DNA of 64,000 bases from Vibrio nitrifigilis (lineage in GTDB: Bacteria > Pseudomonadota > Gammaproteobacteria > Enterobacterales > Vibrionaceae). Each line of letters starts with the position of its first letter. The first letter of the stretch is position 1. Below, one piece after another: positions 51,922 to 60,331 of the stretch. The translations under genes and the position numbers were made by a program. The notes under the pieces are model-generated. The model saw nothing but the letters and a program-made list of their open reading frames with translations, was not told the DNA's origin and ran no database searches. The stretch is taken from contig NZ_JADPMR010000001.1 in NCBI RefSeq assembly GCF_015686695.1, positions 2,232,001 to 2,296,000 on the forward strand. The letters are read 5' to 3'.

Positions 51922-52989
51922 TTAAAGGAATGCTTTATACGGCAATTCTGGCTCATCAGTAAAGATATCGCGGAACCCTCGGAAATGCTGATAATGCATA
52001 GTTTCACGATCAGTTGGATAAGTATACTTACCGCCAACTTGCCAGAAAAATGGACTGAAATGATAGTGAAGACGATCTTTTTTCATATTCCATAACATCT
52101 CAATTTCACGCGGATCATTTTGGAAATTGGCCCAAATATCATGGTGGAACGGAATGACAATATCGCAGTCCAACGATTCCCCTGCACGTAGTATATCTGA
52201 TGACGTCATCTTATCAGTCACACCTCGTGGATTCTCTCCATAAGATAATAGAGCAACATCGATTTTGTAATCATTACCATGCTTCGCATAGTAATTAGAA
52301 TAATGTGAATCACCAGAGTGATATAAATTACCGCCACTGGTTTCAATTAGATAATTGACGGCACGTTTGTCCATACCATCTAGTATCTCTTTATTATATG
52401 AAGAAACGCCCTCTGGTAAGGTCACCAATGCAGTGCGGTCAAATGAATCGAGAACATTAATTTTTACATCTCCGACTTCAATAACATCCCCAACTTTTGC
52501 AACGACACAGCGATTTTCAGGAACCCCCCAACTTAGCCAAAGATCTACACACGCCTGTGGACCAATAAATTTGACATGATTATCGCAGTTTTGGAGTACA
52601 GCCGCCGCCACATTAGGATCGATATGATCAGCATGGTCATGAGTAGCAAGCACAGCATCTATTTCTTTAATTCCAAATGGATCCAAAACAAAGGGTGATG
52701 TTCTCAAGTTTGGTTGTAATTCTCGAACACCTCCCATTCGCATCATTTGGTGCTGTTTTTTCATCCATGCATTTTTTTGTGTTTTTTTACCCGTGCCGCA
52801 CCAAAAATCGATGGTAAGGTTAGTATTTGCCTCTGTTTTTAACCAGATACCAGTACAACCTAACCACCACATTGCGAAAGTATTAGATTGAACTTCTGTT
52901 TTTTCAATTTCTTCATTCAACCAAGTACCCCATTCGGGAAAAGTATTTAAAATCCAAGATTCACGAGTAATTTCATCAACTTTGCTCAT
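51922..52989 (-). CDS. ulaG: L-ascorbate-6-phosphate lactonase
   Basis: The metallo-beta-lactamase-fold enzyme opens L-ascorbate 6-phosphate to 3-keto-L-gulonate 6-phosphate. MSKVDEITRESWILNTFPEW at the N-terminus, FAMWWLGCTGIWLK near 38-51, the metal motif HDHADH at 117-122 and HSGDSHYSNYYAKHGND near 223 match UlaG closely. The ATG at 52989 matches the family start, giving 355 residues; the frame to 53010 is longer but unsupported. It lies downstream of ulaR on the same strand, as in E. coli. Confidence 0.96.
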   Translation of the reverse strand: MSKVDEITRESWILNTFPEWGTWLNEEIEKTEVQSNTFAMWWLGCTGIWLKTEANTNLTIDFWCGTGKKTQKNAWMKKQHQMMRMGGVRELQPNLRTSPFVLDPFGIKEIDAVLATHDHADHIDPNVAAAVLQNCDNHVKFIGPQACVDLWLSWGVPENRCVVAKVGDVIEVGDVKINVLDSFDRTALVTLPEGVSSYNKEILDGMDKRAVNYLIETSGGNLYHSGDSHYSNYYAKHGNDYKIDVALLSYGENPRGVTDKMTSSDILRAGESLDCDIVIPFHHDIWANFQNDPREIEMLWNMKKDRLHYHFSPFFWQVGGKYTYPTDRETMHYQHFRGFRDIFTDEPELPYKAFL

Positions 52990-53054
52990 AACCATACCTT
53001 TTAGTTTCACCGCGAATAAACGCGTTTTATTAAATTTAAGATGTAGGGTTCCTA

Positions 53055-53075
53055 CGCCTTACCTTAAGTAAGGCG
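53055..53075 (-). other. Hairpin between ulaR and ulaG
   Basis: A perfect 8-bp stem, cgccttac (53055-53062) with gtaaggcg (53068-53075). There is no long T run, so it may be a weak terminator, a transcript-stabilising structure or part of the ulaG leader. Confidence 0.5.
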
Positions 53076-53145
53076 GAAGATTTAAATCCGAATTAATTAT
53101 TAGAATTGGAAGTTAATATGCATATAAGTTTTGGCTACTATCAGG

Positions 53146-53901
53146 TCATACTAAAATCACCTGAGTGCCATTTTTCTCTAACGTTTTGATTACGTCTATA
53201 TCTGCATCTTTACCTGTGACTAATATATCGATTTTTTCAGCGGGACAGAAAAGCATCCCCGTTCTCTGCCCAACTTTAGAACTGTCTACGACAACGACAA
53301 GTTTATCGATTTGTTCAAGCATTTGTTGCTCAGCAACAGCAGTAAGCATATCGGCTTTATATAGACCATTTTCAGTCAGCCCTTTACCACTAGTGAACAT
53401 CCAGTTGCCCGCATAACCGTTAAGTGAATCAGGGGCTGGATTAAGAAAAATATGCTGAGCCTTGTTGTACTGACCACCGATAATAATAACGTCATCATGA
53501 TCCTCGGTAATAAGGTAACTTGCCAGAGGAAAGTAATTTGTCACAATTTGAACATCCTCACCGCACAACTGCTGACCTAAAAGAAAGGCTGTTGAACCGC
53601 AGTTAATCACCACACTATCTCCAGGTTGACATAAAGCAGCCGCTTTTATCGCGATACGCTCTTTTTCCTCATAGTGCTCAGTACTATCGATATTTAAAGG
53701 TGTCCACCGTCTTCTTTTTACTTCAACTCTTTCAGCACCATTGCGAATTTTCTTTAGCTTTCCAAGTTCATCTAACTTAGAAATATCACGCCGGGCGGTC
53801 GCTGGAGAGACATGAAATTGTTCAATGATGTTATTAACGTTGATGGTCTGTTTTTCTTCCAGCAACGAGAGAATACCGTTATGTCTCTGTACTTCGTTCA
53901 T
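53146..53901 (-). CDS. ulaR: DeoR-family repressor of ascorbate utilisation
   Basis: The 251-residue protein has a DeoR helix-turn-helix, NVNNIIEQFHVSPATARRDISKLDELGKLKKIRNGAE (about 22-58), and an effector domain with VINCGSTAFLLGQQL near 98 and the closing VVDSSKVGQRTGMLF. It is homologous to UlaR, which represses ula genes and is released by L-ascorbate 6-phosphate. It lies between ulaG and the divergent ulaAB operon, facing a TGATT-rich control region. Confidence 0.93.
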   Translation of the reverse strand: MNEVQRHNGILSLLEEKQTINVNNIIEQFHVSPATARRDISKLDELGKLKKIRNGAERVEVKRRRWTPLNIDSTEHYEEKERIAIKAAALCQPGDSVVINCGSTAFLLGQQLCGEDVQIVTNYFPLASYLITEDHDDVIIIGGQYNKAQHIFLNPAPDSLNGYAGNWMFTSGKGLTENGLYKADMLTAVAEQQMLEQIDKLVVVVDSSKVGQRTGMLFCPAEKIDILVTGKDADIDVIKTLEKNGTQVILV

Positions 53902-53924
53902 TTTATCACCCTTATGATAACAAG

Positions 53925-53981
53925 TGATTACTTTTTGATTAAATTTGATTTGTTTTGATTCTATTAATCATAGGAATGATT
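53925..53981. promoter_or_regulatory. Helically phased TGATT array (putative UlaR operators)
   Basis: TGATT begins at 53925, 53936, 53946 and 53956, a spacing of 11, 10 and 10 bases. An inverted taatca follows at 53965 and another tgatt at 53977. The repeats would all face the same side of the helix. The first begins 24 bases upstream of the ulaR start codon. Confidence 0.6.
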
Positions 53982-54105
53982 GTCAAACCATGACTCAATA
54001 AAAACGTAATAAACATCACAAAATATATTAACACACTGTTTTTATTTGAATTAATAACCATACAAGTGATCTGGTTATCAGTTTTAAACCTAACCTGACG
54101 CTAAT

Positions 54106-54121
54106 TTTGACCTTTGTCAAA
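54106..54121. promoter_or_regulatory. Candidate CRP site in the ula control region
   Basis: tttga-cctttg-tcaaa keeps the TGTGA-N6-TCACA spacing with one mismatch in each arm and is fully symmetrical. Catabolite control of ula by CRP is known in E. coli; here it is inferred. Confidence 0.55.
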
Positions 54122-54143
54122 GTAATCATAAACGAGCATTGAA

Positions 54144-54183
54144 TGATTATTTATGATTGATATTGTTTGCTACGTGAGCAAAC
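54144..54183 (+). promoter_or_regulatory. ulaAB-proximal operator elements
   Basis: Two TGATT copies 10 bases apart (54144 and 54154) are followed by a perfect inverted repeat, gtttgct-acgtg-agcaaac (54165-54183). They lie 83-122 bases before the ulaAB start and are likely promoter-proximal regulator sites. Confidence 0.5.
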
Positions 54184-54265
54184 GTTGAGCATTTCTCGCG
54201 ACATATTACGAGAATTTCTCTGACCTACATCTAATAAAAATGACAAAATAATCAGGGGTAAAGAT

Positions 54266-56026
54266 ATGGAGACCTTGTATAACATCTTCTATATTTTTTA
54301 CAGCCAAGTGATGACCAAAGCCCCGCTACTTTTGGGTTTGGTTACACTAATAGGCTACTGGCTACTTAGACGAGATGGCACAACCATTCTCAAGGGCACA
54401 ATCAAAACCATTGTAGGGTTTATGCTGGTTCAGGTTGGTGCTGGAACCTTAACTGCAGGGTTTAAACCTGTTATCGAAAAGCTGGCTGAATACCACCATT
54501 TAACTGGCTCAGTCATTGATCCTTATACCACTATGATGGCAACTATGGATGCGATGGGAGATGACTATTCTTGGGTTGGTTATACCGTATTACTCGCTTT
54601 GGCGATTAATATCGTATTAGTACTTTTTCGACGTATCACCGGCATTAGAACCATTATGTTAACTGGACACATCATGTTCCAGCAGGCTGGTTTAATTGCC
54701 GTATTTTACTACATCATGGGTGTAGGTATGTGGGAAACCATCATTTACTCGGCTGTTTTGATGGCGCTTTACTGGGGTATTTCCTCAAATATTATGTTTA
54801 AAGCGACCGAAGAAGTTACTGGGGGAGCTGGTTTTTCTATTGGCCACCAACAACAAGTTGCGTCTTGGATTGCTACAAAAGTAGCACCCAAATTAGGTGA
54901 TAAAAATGAGAGTGTTGACCACTTAAATCTACCTAAATGGTTACACATCTTTCATGACAGCATTGCCTCTACGGCGATCGTGATGACCGTATTCTTTGGC
55001 ATCATCTTACTTTCCTTTGGACTTGATAATTTGCAGTCAATGGCGGGTTCTACGCATTGGAGCATCTATATTCTCGAAACTGGTTTGAAGTTTGCTGTAG
55101 CAGTACAAGTTATCGTCGTTGGTGTGCGAATGTTCGTTGCTGAATTATCTGAAGCATTTAAAGGTATTTCTGAACGCGTTATTCCTAATGCAGTATTAGC
55201 CATTGACTGTGCCGCCATTTACGCGTTTTCACCTAACGCCATGGTATTTGGTTTTATGTGGGGTGCCTTAGGACAGTTTGCAGCTGTACTTTGTCTGCTT
55301 CTTTTCAAAGCGCCAATCATGATCATCCCTGGTTTCATTCCAATGTTCTTCTCCAACGCAACCATCGGTGTTTTTTCAAACCACTTTGGTGGCTGGCGTG
55401 CTGTGATGAAAATCTGTTTTGTTATGGGGATCATTGAAGTATTAGGTTCAGCATGGGCTATTCATTTATTTACTGTCTATGGTGTTTCGTTTAATGGTTG
55501 GATGGGGATGGCTGACTGGTCAATTGTTTTCCCACCAATCATGCAAGGCTTAACCTTCTCTAAAATGTTCTTTTTTGTCATTGTTGCTCTCGCTTGTGTC
55601 TACATGTTCTTCGCTTCTAAAAAATTACGAGCTGAAGAAGATGCACAAGGTGTCATTAACATTTCAGATGAACCCGGTGTTATTGAGGCTGTAGCTCAAG
55701 CAATTGAAGCCAGTGATGGAGTGCGACCTGTCAGTATCCTTGCAGTATGCGGAAACGGGCAAGGCTCATCTATGATGATGAAAATGAAAATTGGCAAATA
55801 TTTAGACAAAAAAGGAATACCTCATGTTATGGATTCCTGTGCGCTATCCGATTACAAATCAAAATTAGCCAGTACCGACATTATCGTTTCATCAAAGCAT
55901 CTATCTGGTGAAATGGATCCAGGGGAAGGTAAATTCGTCCTCGGTGTTCAAAATATGTTAAATCCGAATTCTTTCGGTGATGAGCTACTCGACATCATTG
56001 ACAAAAATTTCGTCCACATCAAATAA
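54266..56026 (+). CDS. ulaA: PTS L-ascorbate transporter, fused IIC and IIB components
   Basis: The 586-residue protein combines a UlaA-type membrane IIC domain (about residues 1-460, starting METLYNIFYIFYSQVMTKAP, about 10-11 helices) with a C-terminal IIB domain. The IIB phosphocysteine is Cys495 in AVCGNGQGSS. In E. coli these are separate UlaA and UlaB, so this is a UlaAB fusion. It imports L-ascorbate and phosphorylates it to L-ascorbate 6-phosphate. It is the first gene of the operon, divergent from ulaR. Confidence 0.95.
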   Translation: METLYNIFYIFYSQVMTKAPLLLGLVTLIGYWLLRRDGTTILKGTIKTIVGFMLVQVGAGTLTAGFKPVIEKLAEYHHLTGSVIDPYTTMMATMDAMGDDYSWVGYTVLLALAINIVLVLFRRITGIRTIMLTGHIMFQQAGLIAVFYYIMGVGMWETIIYSAVLMALYWGISSNIMFKATEEVTGGAGFSIGHQQQVASWIATKVAPKLGDKNESVDHLNLPKWLHIFHDSIASTAIVMTVFFGIILLSFGLDNLQSMAGSTHWSIYILETGLKFAVAVQVIVVGVRMFVAELSEAFKGISERVIPNAVLAIDCAAIYAFSPNAMVFGFMWGALGQFAAVLCLLLFKAPIMIIPGFIPMFFSNATIGVFSNHFGGWRAVMKICFVMGIIEVLGSAWAIHLFTVYGVSFNGWMGMADWSIVFPPIMQGLTFSKMFFFVIVALACVYMFFASKKLRAEEDAQGVINISDEPGVIEAVAQAIEASDGVRPVSILAVCGNGQGSSMMMKMKIGKYLDKKGIPHVMDSCALSDYKSKLASTDIIVSSKHLSGEMDPGEGKFVLGVQNMLNPNSFGDELLDIIDKNFVHIK

Positions 56027-56048
56027 CTACCCTACTACTTTACCAATT

Positions 56049-56072
56049 GGTGCTGGACTAAAGTCTGGCACC
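56049..56072 (+). other. Intercistronic hairpin between ulaAB and ulaC
   Basis: ggtgctggac (56049-56058) pairs with gtctggcacc (56063-56072) over 10 positions, two of them G-T, with a 4-base loop and no T run. It may adjust relative expression of transporter and later genes by RNA stability or partial termination. Confidence 0.55.
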
Positions 56073-56088
56073 TAATGGAGATATAAAA

Positions 56089-56568
56089 ATGGCATTAAAA
56101 CAATCTCTTATCGAAAATAAATCTATCTGCCTACAAGCGGAAGCTTCCGACTGGAAATCTGCAATCAAAATTGGCACTGACATGCTGATCAAATCAGGCG
56201 CTATTTTACCTTCTTATCATGAAGCAATTATTAGCAGTATTGAAAAATTGGGGCCTTACATTGTTATCGCGCCCAGTCTAGCCATGCCTCATGCTCGTCC
56301 AGAAAATGGCGTGGTAAAAACAGCGTTTGCACTAGTTACTCTCAAAGAACCTATTTTCTTTACAGGTGAAGATAGCCCAATCGATGTATTAATCACTCTT
56401 GCTGGCAGCAGTTCAGATCAACATATGGAAGGATTGATGGAAGTCACTCAAGTTCTTGATGACGATGACAGTGAAACCGGTGTCGATTTAGACAAATTGC
56501 GCCGCTGCCAAACTCCCGAAGATGTTTATGCCGTCATTGATGCAGCTCTTGCTGAAGAAGCAGCTTAG
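56089..56568 (+). CDS. ulaC: PTS L-ascorbate-specific IIA component
   Basis: The 159-residue protein of the mannitol/fructose-type EIIA family has its phosphorylated His68 in LAMPHARPENG. It accepts phosphate from HPr and passes it to the IIB cysteine of UlaAB. It is the second gene of the ula operon. Confidence 0.93.
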   Translation: MALKQSLIENKSICLQAEASDWKSAIKIGTDMLIKSGAILPSYHEAIISSIEKLGPYIVIAPSLAMPHARPENGVVKTAFALVTLKEPIFFTGEDSPIDVLITLAGSSSDQHMEGLMEVTQVLDDDDSETGVDLDKLRRCQTPEDVYAVIDAALAEEAA

Positions 56569-56577
56569 GAGGGCGTT

Positions 56578-57270
56578 ATGTATCAAGACCTAAAAGAAAG
56601 AGTATTAAATGCAAACCTTAAGCTCCCTGAATACGGACTTGTCACTCTTACATGGGGTAACGTATCAGAGATAGATCGTAAACAAGGTGTTGTTGCCATT
56701 AAACCATCCGGTGTCGAATACGATGCTATGACAGTTAATGACATCGTTCTTGTTGATCTTGACGGCTATATTATTGATGGAAAATTAAACCCATCCAGTG
56801 ATACAGCTACTCACTTAGAACTGTATAAATCGTTTCCTCAACTCGGGGGAATTGTTCACACACACTCACACAATGCGACAGTCTGGGCACAAGCAGAAAG
56901 CGATATTCCAGCACTAGGCACAACACATGCTGATTATTTTTACGGTGATATCCCCTGCACTCGCTTACTTTCTCCGACGGAGATATCCACGGAGTACGAA
57001 AAAAACACAGGACTAGTCATCATTGAGGAGTTCCAGCGCCGAGACATCGATCCAATCGCAGTTCCCAGCGTCATTGTTGCAGGTCATGGTCCTTTTTCTT
57101 GGGGTAAAAGTGGACTAGACGCCGTTCACAATGCCGTTGTATTAGAAGAAGTAGCTTCTATGGCTATTGCGACTCGTTCAATAAATAATGGCGTTCATAT
57201 TAAAAAAGAACTCTCTGACAAGCACTATTTAAGAAAACACGGAGTTAATGCTTATTACGGACAGAGGTAA
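56578..57270 (+). CDS. ulaF: L-ribulose-5-phosphate 4-epimerase
   Basis: The 230-residue class II aldolase-fold enzyme makes D-xylulose 5-phosphate, the last step of the ascorbate route. GLVTLTWGNVSEIDR near 20-34, IKPSGVEYD near 42-50, GIVHTHSHNATVWAQ near 91-105 (zinc histidines) and VAGHGPFSWGKS near 164 match AraD/UlaF/SgbE. It starts 9 bases after ulaC. Confidence 0.94.
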   Translation: MYQDLKERVLNANLKLPEYGLVTLTWGNVSEIDRKQGVVAIKPSGVEYDAMTVNDIVLVDLDGYIIDGKLNPSSDTATHLELYKSFPQLGGIVHTHSHNATVWAQAESDIPALGTTHADYFYGDIPCTRLLSPTEISTEYEKNTGLVIIEEFQRRDIDPIAVPSVIVAGHGPFSWGKSGLDAVHNAVVLEEVASMAIATRSINNGVHIKKELSDKHYLRKHGVNAYYGQR

Positions 57271-57276
57271 CCGACT

Positions 57277-58098
57277 ATGTACAAAGTATTAGCATTGGAT
57301 CTTGATGGAACGGTTCTCAACGATCAGCAAACCATTCATCCAGAAGTGAAGCAAGCGATTCGAGAAGCGCAAGAATGTTGCCACGTCATCATAGTAACAG
57401 GACGTCATCACACTGCTGCTAAGCCTTATTACCAAGAGCTAGGGTTAACCACCCCAATCATTTGCTGCAATGGCACTTATGTTTACGACTATGAAGCTAA
57501 CAAGGTACTGAAAGAGCATTCGATTAGACGCGAAGATGCCCTTGATTTTATTGACCTTGCTCAGCAATACCAAATGAAACTAGTAATGTATGAAACAGAA
57601 GCAATGACTTACTCAAAATGTAATCCAATTGCTTATATGAAAGCACTAGAGAAATGGGCAGAACAATTTCCAACTCAACAGAGGCCAAAAATTAAGCGCA
57701 TCGCGTCATTTATCGAACTAGCACGAACAACACAATACATATGGAAATTTGTCATAGAAGGACAACCTCATTCTATCGAACGGTTCGCCAACCAAGAGTG
57801 GATCAAACAAACCTTTAGTGGTGAACGCTCATGGTCGAATCGGATTGATTTTTCTGCACAGGGGAACAGCAAAGGTTTGAGGCTTGCCGAGTATGTAACA
57901 GAGCTCGGATACGATGCAACCCATGTTATAGCCGTCGGTGATAATGAAAATGATATGTCGATGATTCGCTATGCCGGATTAGGTATTGCGATGGATAACG
58001 CCGCTAACAACGTCAAGCAGAGTGCCAACCTAATCTGCGCTACAGATAATAATCAAGATGGCCTAGCCCATCTGATACGTGAAAAAATTCAAGGATAA
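57277..58098 (+). CDS. HAD-superfamily Cof-type sugar phosphatase
   Basis: The 273-residue protein is of the HAD IIB (YidA/Cof) type. The nucleophile and acid are in ALDLDGTVLN (Asp8, Asp10), motif II is IIVTGRHH near 39 and motif IV is GDNENDMSM near 222. A large cap domain lies between. It starts 6 bases after ulaF and ends 4 bases before ulaD, so it is a true operon member. The E. coli ula operon has no such gene. It may dephosphorylate a toxic or off-pathway sugar phosphate; the substrate is unknown. Confidence 0.87.
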   Translation: MYKVLALDLDGTVLNDQQTIHPEVKQAIREAQECCHVIIVTGRHHTAAKPYYQELGLTTPIICCNGTYVYDYEANKVLKEHSIRREDALDFIDLAQQYQMKLVMYETEAMTYSKCNPIAYMKALEKWAEQFPTQQRPKIKRIASFIELARTTQYIWKFVIEGQPHSIERFANQEWIKQTFSGERSWSNRIDFSAQGNSKGLRLAEYVTELGYDATHVIAVGDNENDMSMIRYAGLGIAMDNAANNVKQSANLICATDNNQDGLAHLIREKIQG

Positions 58099-58102
58099 CA
58101 TC

Positions 58103-58753
58103 ATGACTAAACCTCTTATTCAAATTGCCCTAGATCAAACATCATTAGAACCAGCACTACAAGTTGCTAACAACGTCGAAAGTTTTGTTGATGTGATAGA
58201 GGTCGGTACCATTCTCGCCTTTGCCGAAGGTATGAATGCCGTCCGTACATTGCGTAAAAATCATCCTAATCATATTTTAGTTTGCGATATGAAAACCACT
58301 GATGGCGGCGCTATTTTAGCTCGCATGGCATTTTCAGCTGGTGCAAATTGGATTACCGTATCGGCAGCTGCTCATATTGCAACCATTACCGCATGTAAGA
58401 ATGTCGCTGATGAATTTGGCGGTGAGATTCAAATCGAAATTTACGGTCGCTGGACCATAGAAGACGCTCAAGCGTGGGTTGATCTAGGTATTAAGCAAGC
58501 CATTTATCACCGCTCCCGCGACGCTGAGTTAGCTGGTGTGAACTGGACTGATGCTGATCTGAAGAAAATGCGCCAACTGTCTGATATGGGTATCGAATTA
58601 TCGATTACTGGCGGCATTGTTCCGGAAGACATTCACCTATTCGAAGGTATTCAAGCCAAAACCTTTATTGCTGGACGAGCTCTAGCCGGAGAAAAAGGAG
58701 CTGAAACTGCAGCCGCAATGCGTGAACAAATTGATCGTTACTGGAATGAATAA
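58103..58753 (+). CDS. ulaD: 3-keto-L-gulonate-6-phosphate decarboxylase
   Basis: The 216-residue enzyme of the orotidine-5'-phosphate decarboxylase suprafamily makes L-xylulose 5-phosphate and CO2. IALDQTSLEPAL near 7-18, the metal/catalytic block VCDMKTTDGGAIL near 59-71, and SITGGIVPED near 171 match UlaD. The ATG at 58103 has AAGGA 8 bases upstream and is preferred to a frame start at 58079 that would overlap the HAD gene. Confidence 0.94.
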   Translation: MTKPLIQIALDQTSLEPALQVANNVESFVDVIEVGTILAFAEGMNAVRTLRKNHPNHILVCDMKTTDGGAILARMAFSAGANWITVSAAAHIATITACKNVADEFGGEIQIEIYGRWTIEDAQAWVDLGIKQAIYHRSRDAELAGVNWTDADLKKMRQLSDMGIELSITGGIVPEDIHLFEGIQAKTFIAGRALAGEKGAETAAAMREQIDRYWNE

Positions 58754-58762
58754 GGAGGCTGT

Positions 58763-59644
58763 ATGTATCAACCTTTACAGCGTCAACGCATAGGGCTTTA
58801 CGAAAAAGCCCTACCTAACACTCTCAGCTGGGAAGAAAAGCTCAAAGCAACAAAGGAAATGGGCTTTGATTTTCTAGAGATTTCAATCGATGAATCAGAT
58901 GAACGTCGTAGCCGGCTAGACTGGGATGACGAAACTATTTATGCATTGCGCCATCTTTGTGAAAACGTTGGATTACCTTTGCAATCTCTGTGTTTAAGTG
59001 CTCATCGCAAATACCCTTTTGGATCAGCTGATCCTGATATCCGACATCAAGCCGTTCTTCATATGGAAAAGGCGATCACGTTGGCTTTCAAATTGGGCAT
59101 TAGAACTATTCAGTTAGCGGGATACGATGTTTATTACGAGCCTGCAAATAAGGAAACACACCAACGATTCATTGAAGGTATGCAACAAGCCGCCAAAATG
59201 GCCGAAAGAGCGGGTGTTATGCTTGCCGTTGAAATTATGGATACCAATTATCTCAACTCTTTGAGTAAATTTGAGATTCTTAATCGGGCAATCAATTCCC
59301 CATATTTTACTGCCTATCCAGACGTGGGCAATATTTCTGGTTGGAACTACGATGTGTGTACAGAACTGGCACTGAGCAAAGCTCACATTACCCAGATACA
59401 CCTAAAAGACACGCATAAAGTGAGTCCGGGGTACAAAGGACAATTCCGAGATCTCGTGATCGGAGATGGTGAAGTCAATTTCGACGCCATCTTTCAAACA
59501 TTAAAAGATACCGACTGCGTTGTCCCTATGGTTATCGAAATGTGGGCTCAAGATGAAAACTGGAAAGAGAATATCCTGTTGGCAAAACAAAGGCTAAATC
59601 AGGCATGTGACCATGCACAAATGCCACGGTTATTTGCTGCATGA
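58763..59644 (+). CDS. ulaE: L-xylulose-5-phosphate 3-epimerase
   Basis: The 293-residue TIM-barrel (xylose-isomerase-like) enzyme makes L-ribulose 5-phosphate. IGLYEKALPNTLSWEEKL near 10-27, FLEISIDESDERRSRLDW near 36-53, AVEIMDTNYLNS near 154 and TAYPDVGNISGWNYD near 179 match UlaE. It has GGAGG before its start and is the last gene of the ula operon. Confidence 0.95.
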   Translation: MYQPLQRQRIGLYEKALPNTLSWEEKLKATKEMGFDFLEISIDESDERRSRLDWDDETIYALRHLCENVGLPLQSLCLSAHRKYPFGSADPDIRHQAVLHMEKAITLAFKLGIRTIQLAGYDVYYEPANKETHQRFIEGMQQAAKMAERAGVMLAVEIMDTNYLNSLSKFEILNRAINSPYFTAYPDVGNISGWNYDVCTELALSKAHITQIHLKDTHKVSPGYKGQFRDLVIGDGEVNFDAIFQTLKDTDCVVPMVIEMWAQDENWKENILLAKQRLNQACDHAQMPRLFAA

Positions 59645-59683
59645 TAATAAATAAACCAACATAGACTAGCTAACCTAATTCAG

Positions 59684-59774
59684 TACTCGTTAACGCTCCT
59701 TAACGAGTATTGATGTTGTCATGGTTACCTTTTATGGGACGTGCGGTGTCATCCCCCGTAGACATCGCATTCTT
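59684..59774 (+). terminator. Two hairpins ending the ula operon
   Basis: The first stem is a perfect 10-bp pair, tactcgttaa (59684-59693) with ttaacgagta (59700-59709). The second pairs tgcggtgtc (59742-59750) with gacatcgca (59761-59769) and is followed by ttcttt. Either or both may end the transcript. Confidence 0.6.
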
Positions 59775-59843
59775 TCCTCCTAAAGATTTGACATGTGTTG
59801 AATCAAAGAGCAAATTACCTTTTTCTTTAACTTACGGATATCC

Positions 59844-60266
59844 ATGAAAAGACTCCACTTACAGCTGTTTTGGTACGAAAAGCACCACACACTCCTAGAA
59901 ATGGAAGATCTACCTGAGTTATCCCCCACTCAGCACAATGAGCTTGCCGAGTGGATAAAAGGCCGTCGTAAAATTCTTAAATTTGAGGTACACCAACACC
60001 CTTGGGTTAAAGTAAATATCGAAGGTGGCTCTTCTTGTTTGCGCTTGCTACCTAACGGCAAACTCAGTGAATCCGATTTATTTAGTGATCGGGCACTACA
60101 AGGAATATGGAAGGTCGTCGATGGTTTTCTTTTTATAAAAGTGATCAGTGGTGAACTAATCCAGGAATATCATATTGTCGGTAATGCCAAAGATAGTATC
60201 CACTGTGGCATTGAATATATTAACGGCCGTATTAGTACCTATAGTAAGTTTGTCCAGACACAATAA
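59844..60266 (+). CDS. Hypothetical protein, 140 residues
   Basis: I do not recognise this protein. It has no signal peptide or membrane segment and contains several tryptophans (LFWYEK, HPWVKV, GIWKVVDG) and a GGSSCLRLLPNGKLSESDLF stretch in the middle, suggesting a small soluble beta-rich fold. The start at 59844 follows a weak GGAT box, and a terminator follows directly. Length, codon pattern and signals support a real gene. It lies between ula and the TonB-receptor gene with no clear link to either. Confidence 0.6.
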   Translation: MKRLHLQLFWYEKHHTLLEMEDLPELSPTQHNELAEWIKGRRKILKFEVHQHPWVKVNIEGGSSCLRLLPNGKLSESDLFSDRALQGIWKVVDGFLFIKVISGELIQEYHIVGNAKDSIHCGIEYINGRISTYSKFVQTQ

Positions 60267-60296
60267 AAAACCGCAAGCGCGATCACTTGCGGTTTT
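60264..60296. terminator. Bidirectional terminator
   Basis: A 10-bp stem, aaaccgcaag (60268-60277) with cttgcggttt (60286-60295), lies between convergent genes. On the minus strand it is followed by tttttt, so it also suits the TonB receptor gene. Confidence 0.85.
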
Positions 60297-60331
60297 AATA
60301 TCATTTGAAATGTTCGTTGAATAACGATGAG

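Larger units (their letters stand above)
53902..54265. promoter_or_regulatory. Divergent ulaR / ulaAB control region
   Basis: These 364 bases contain the UlaR-type TGATT array near ulaR, a CRP-like site, a second TGATT pair and a gtttgct/agcaaac palindrome near ulaAB, listed separately. Looping between operator groups is known for E. coli ula and would fit the spacing of about 200 bp. Confidence 0.6.

Noticed and set aside
53925..53981. CRISPR-like short repeat array
   Set aside because: Repeats of 5 bases at 10-11 bp spacing are operator-like; no 20-40 bp repeats with spacers, and no cas genes, occur in the window.
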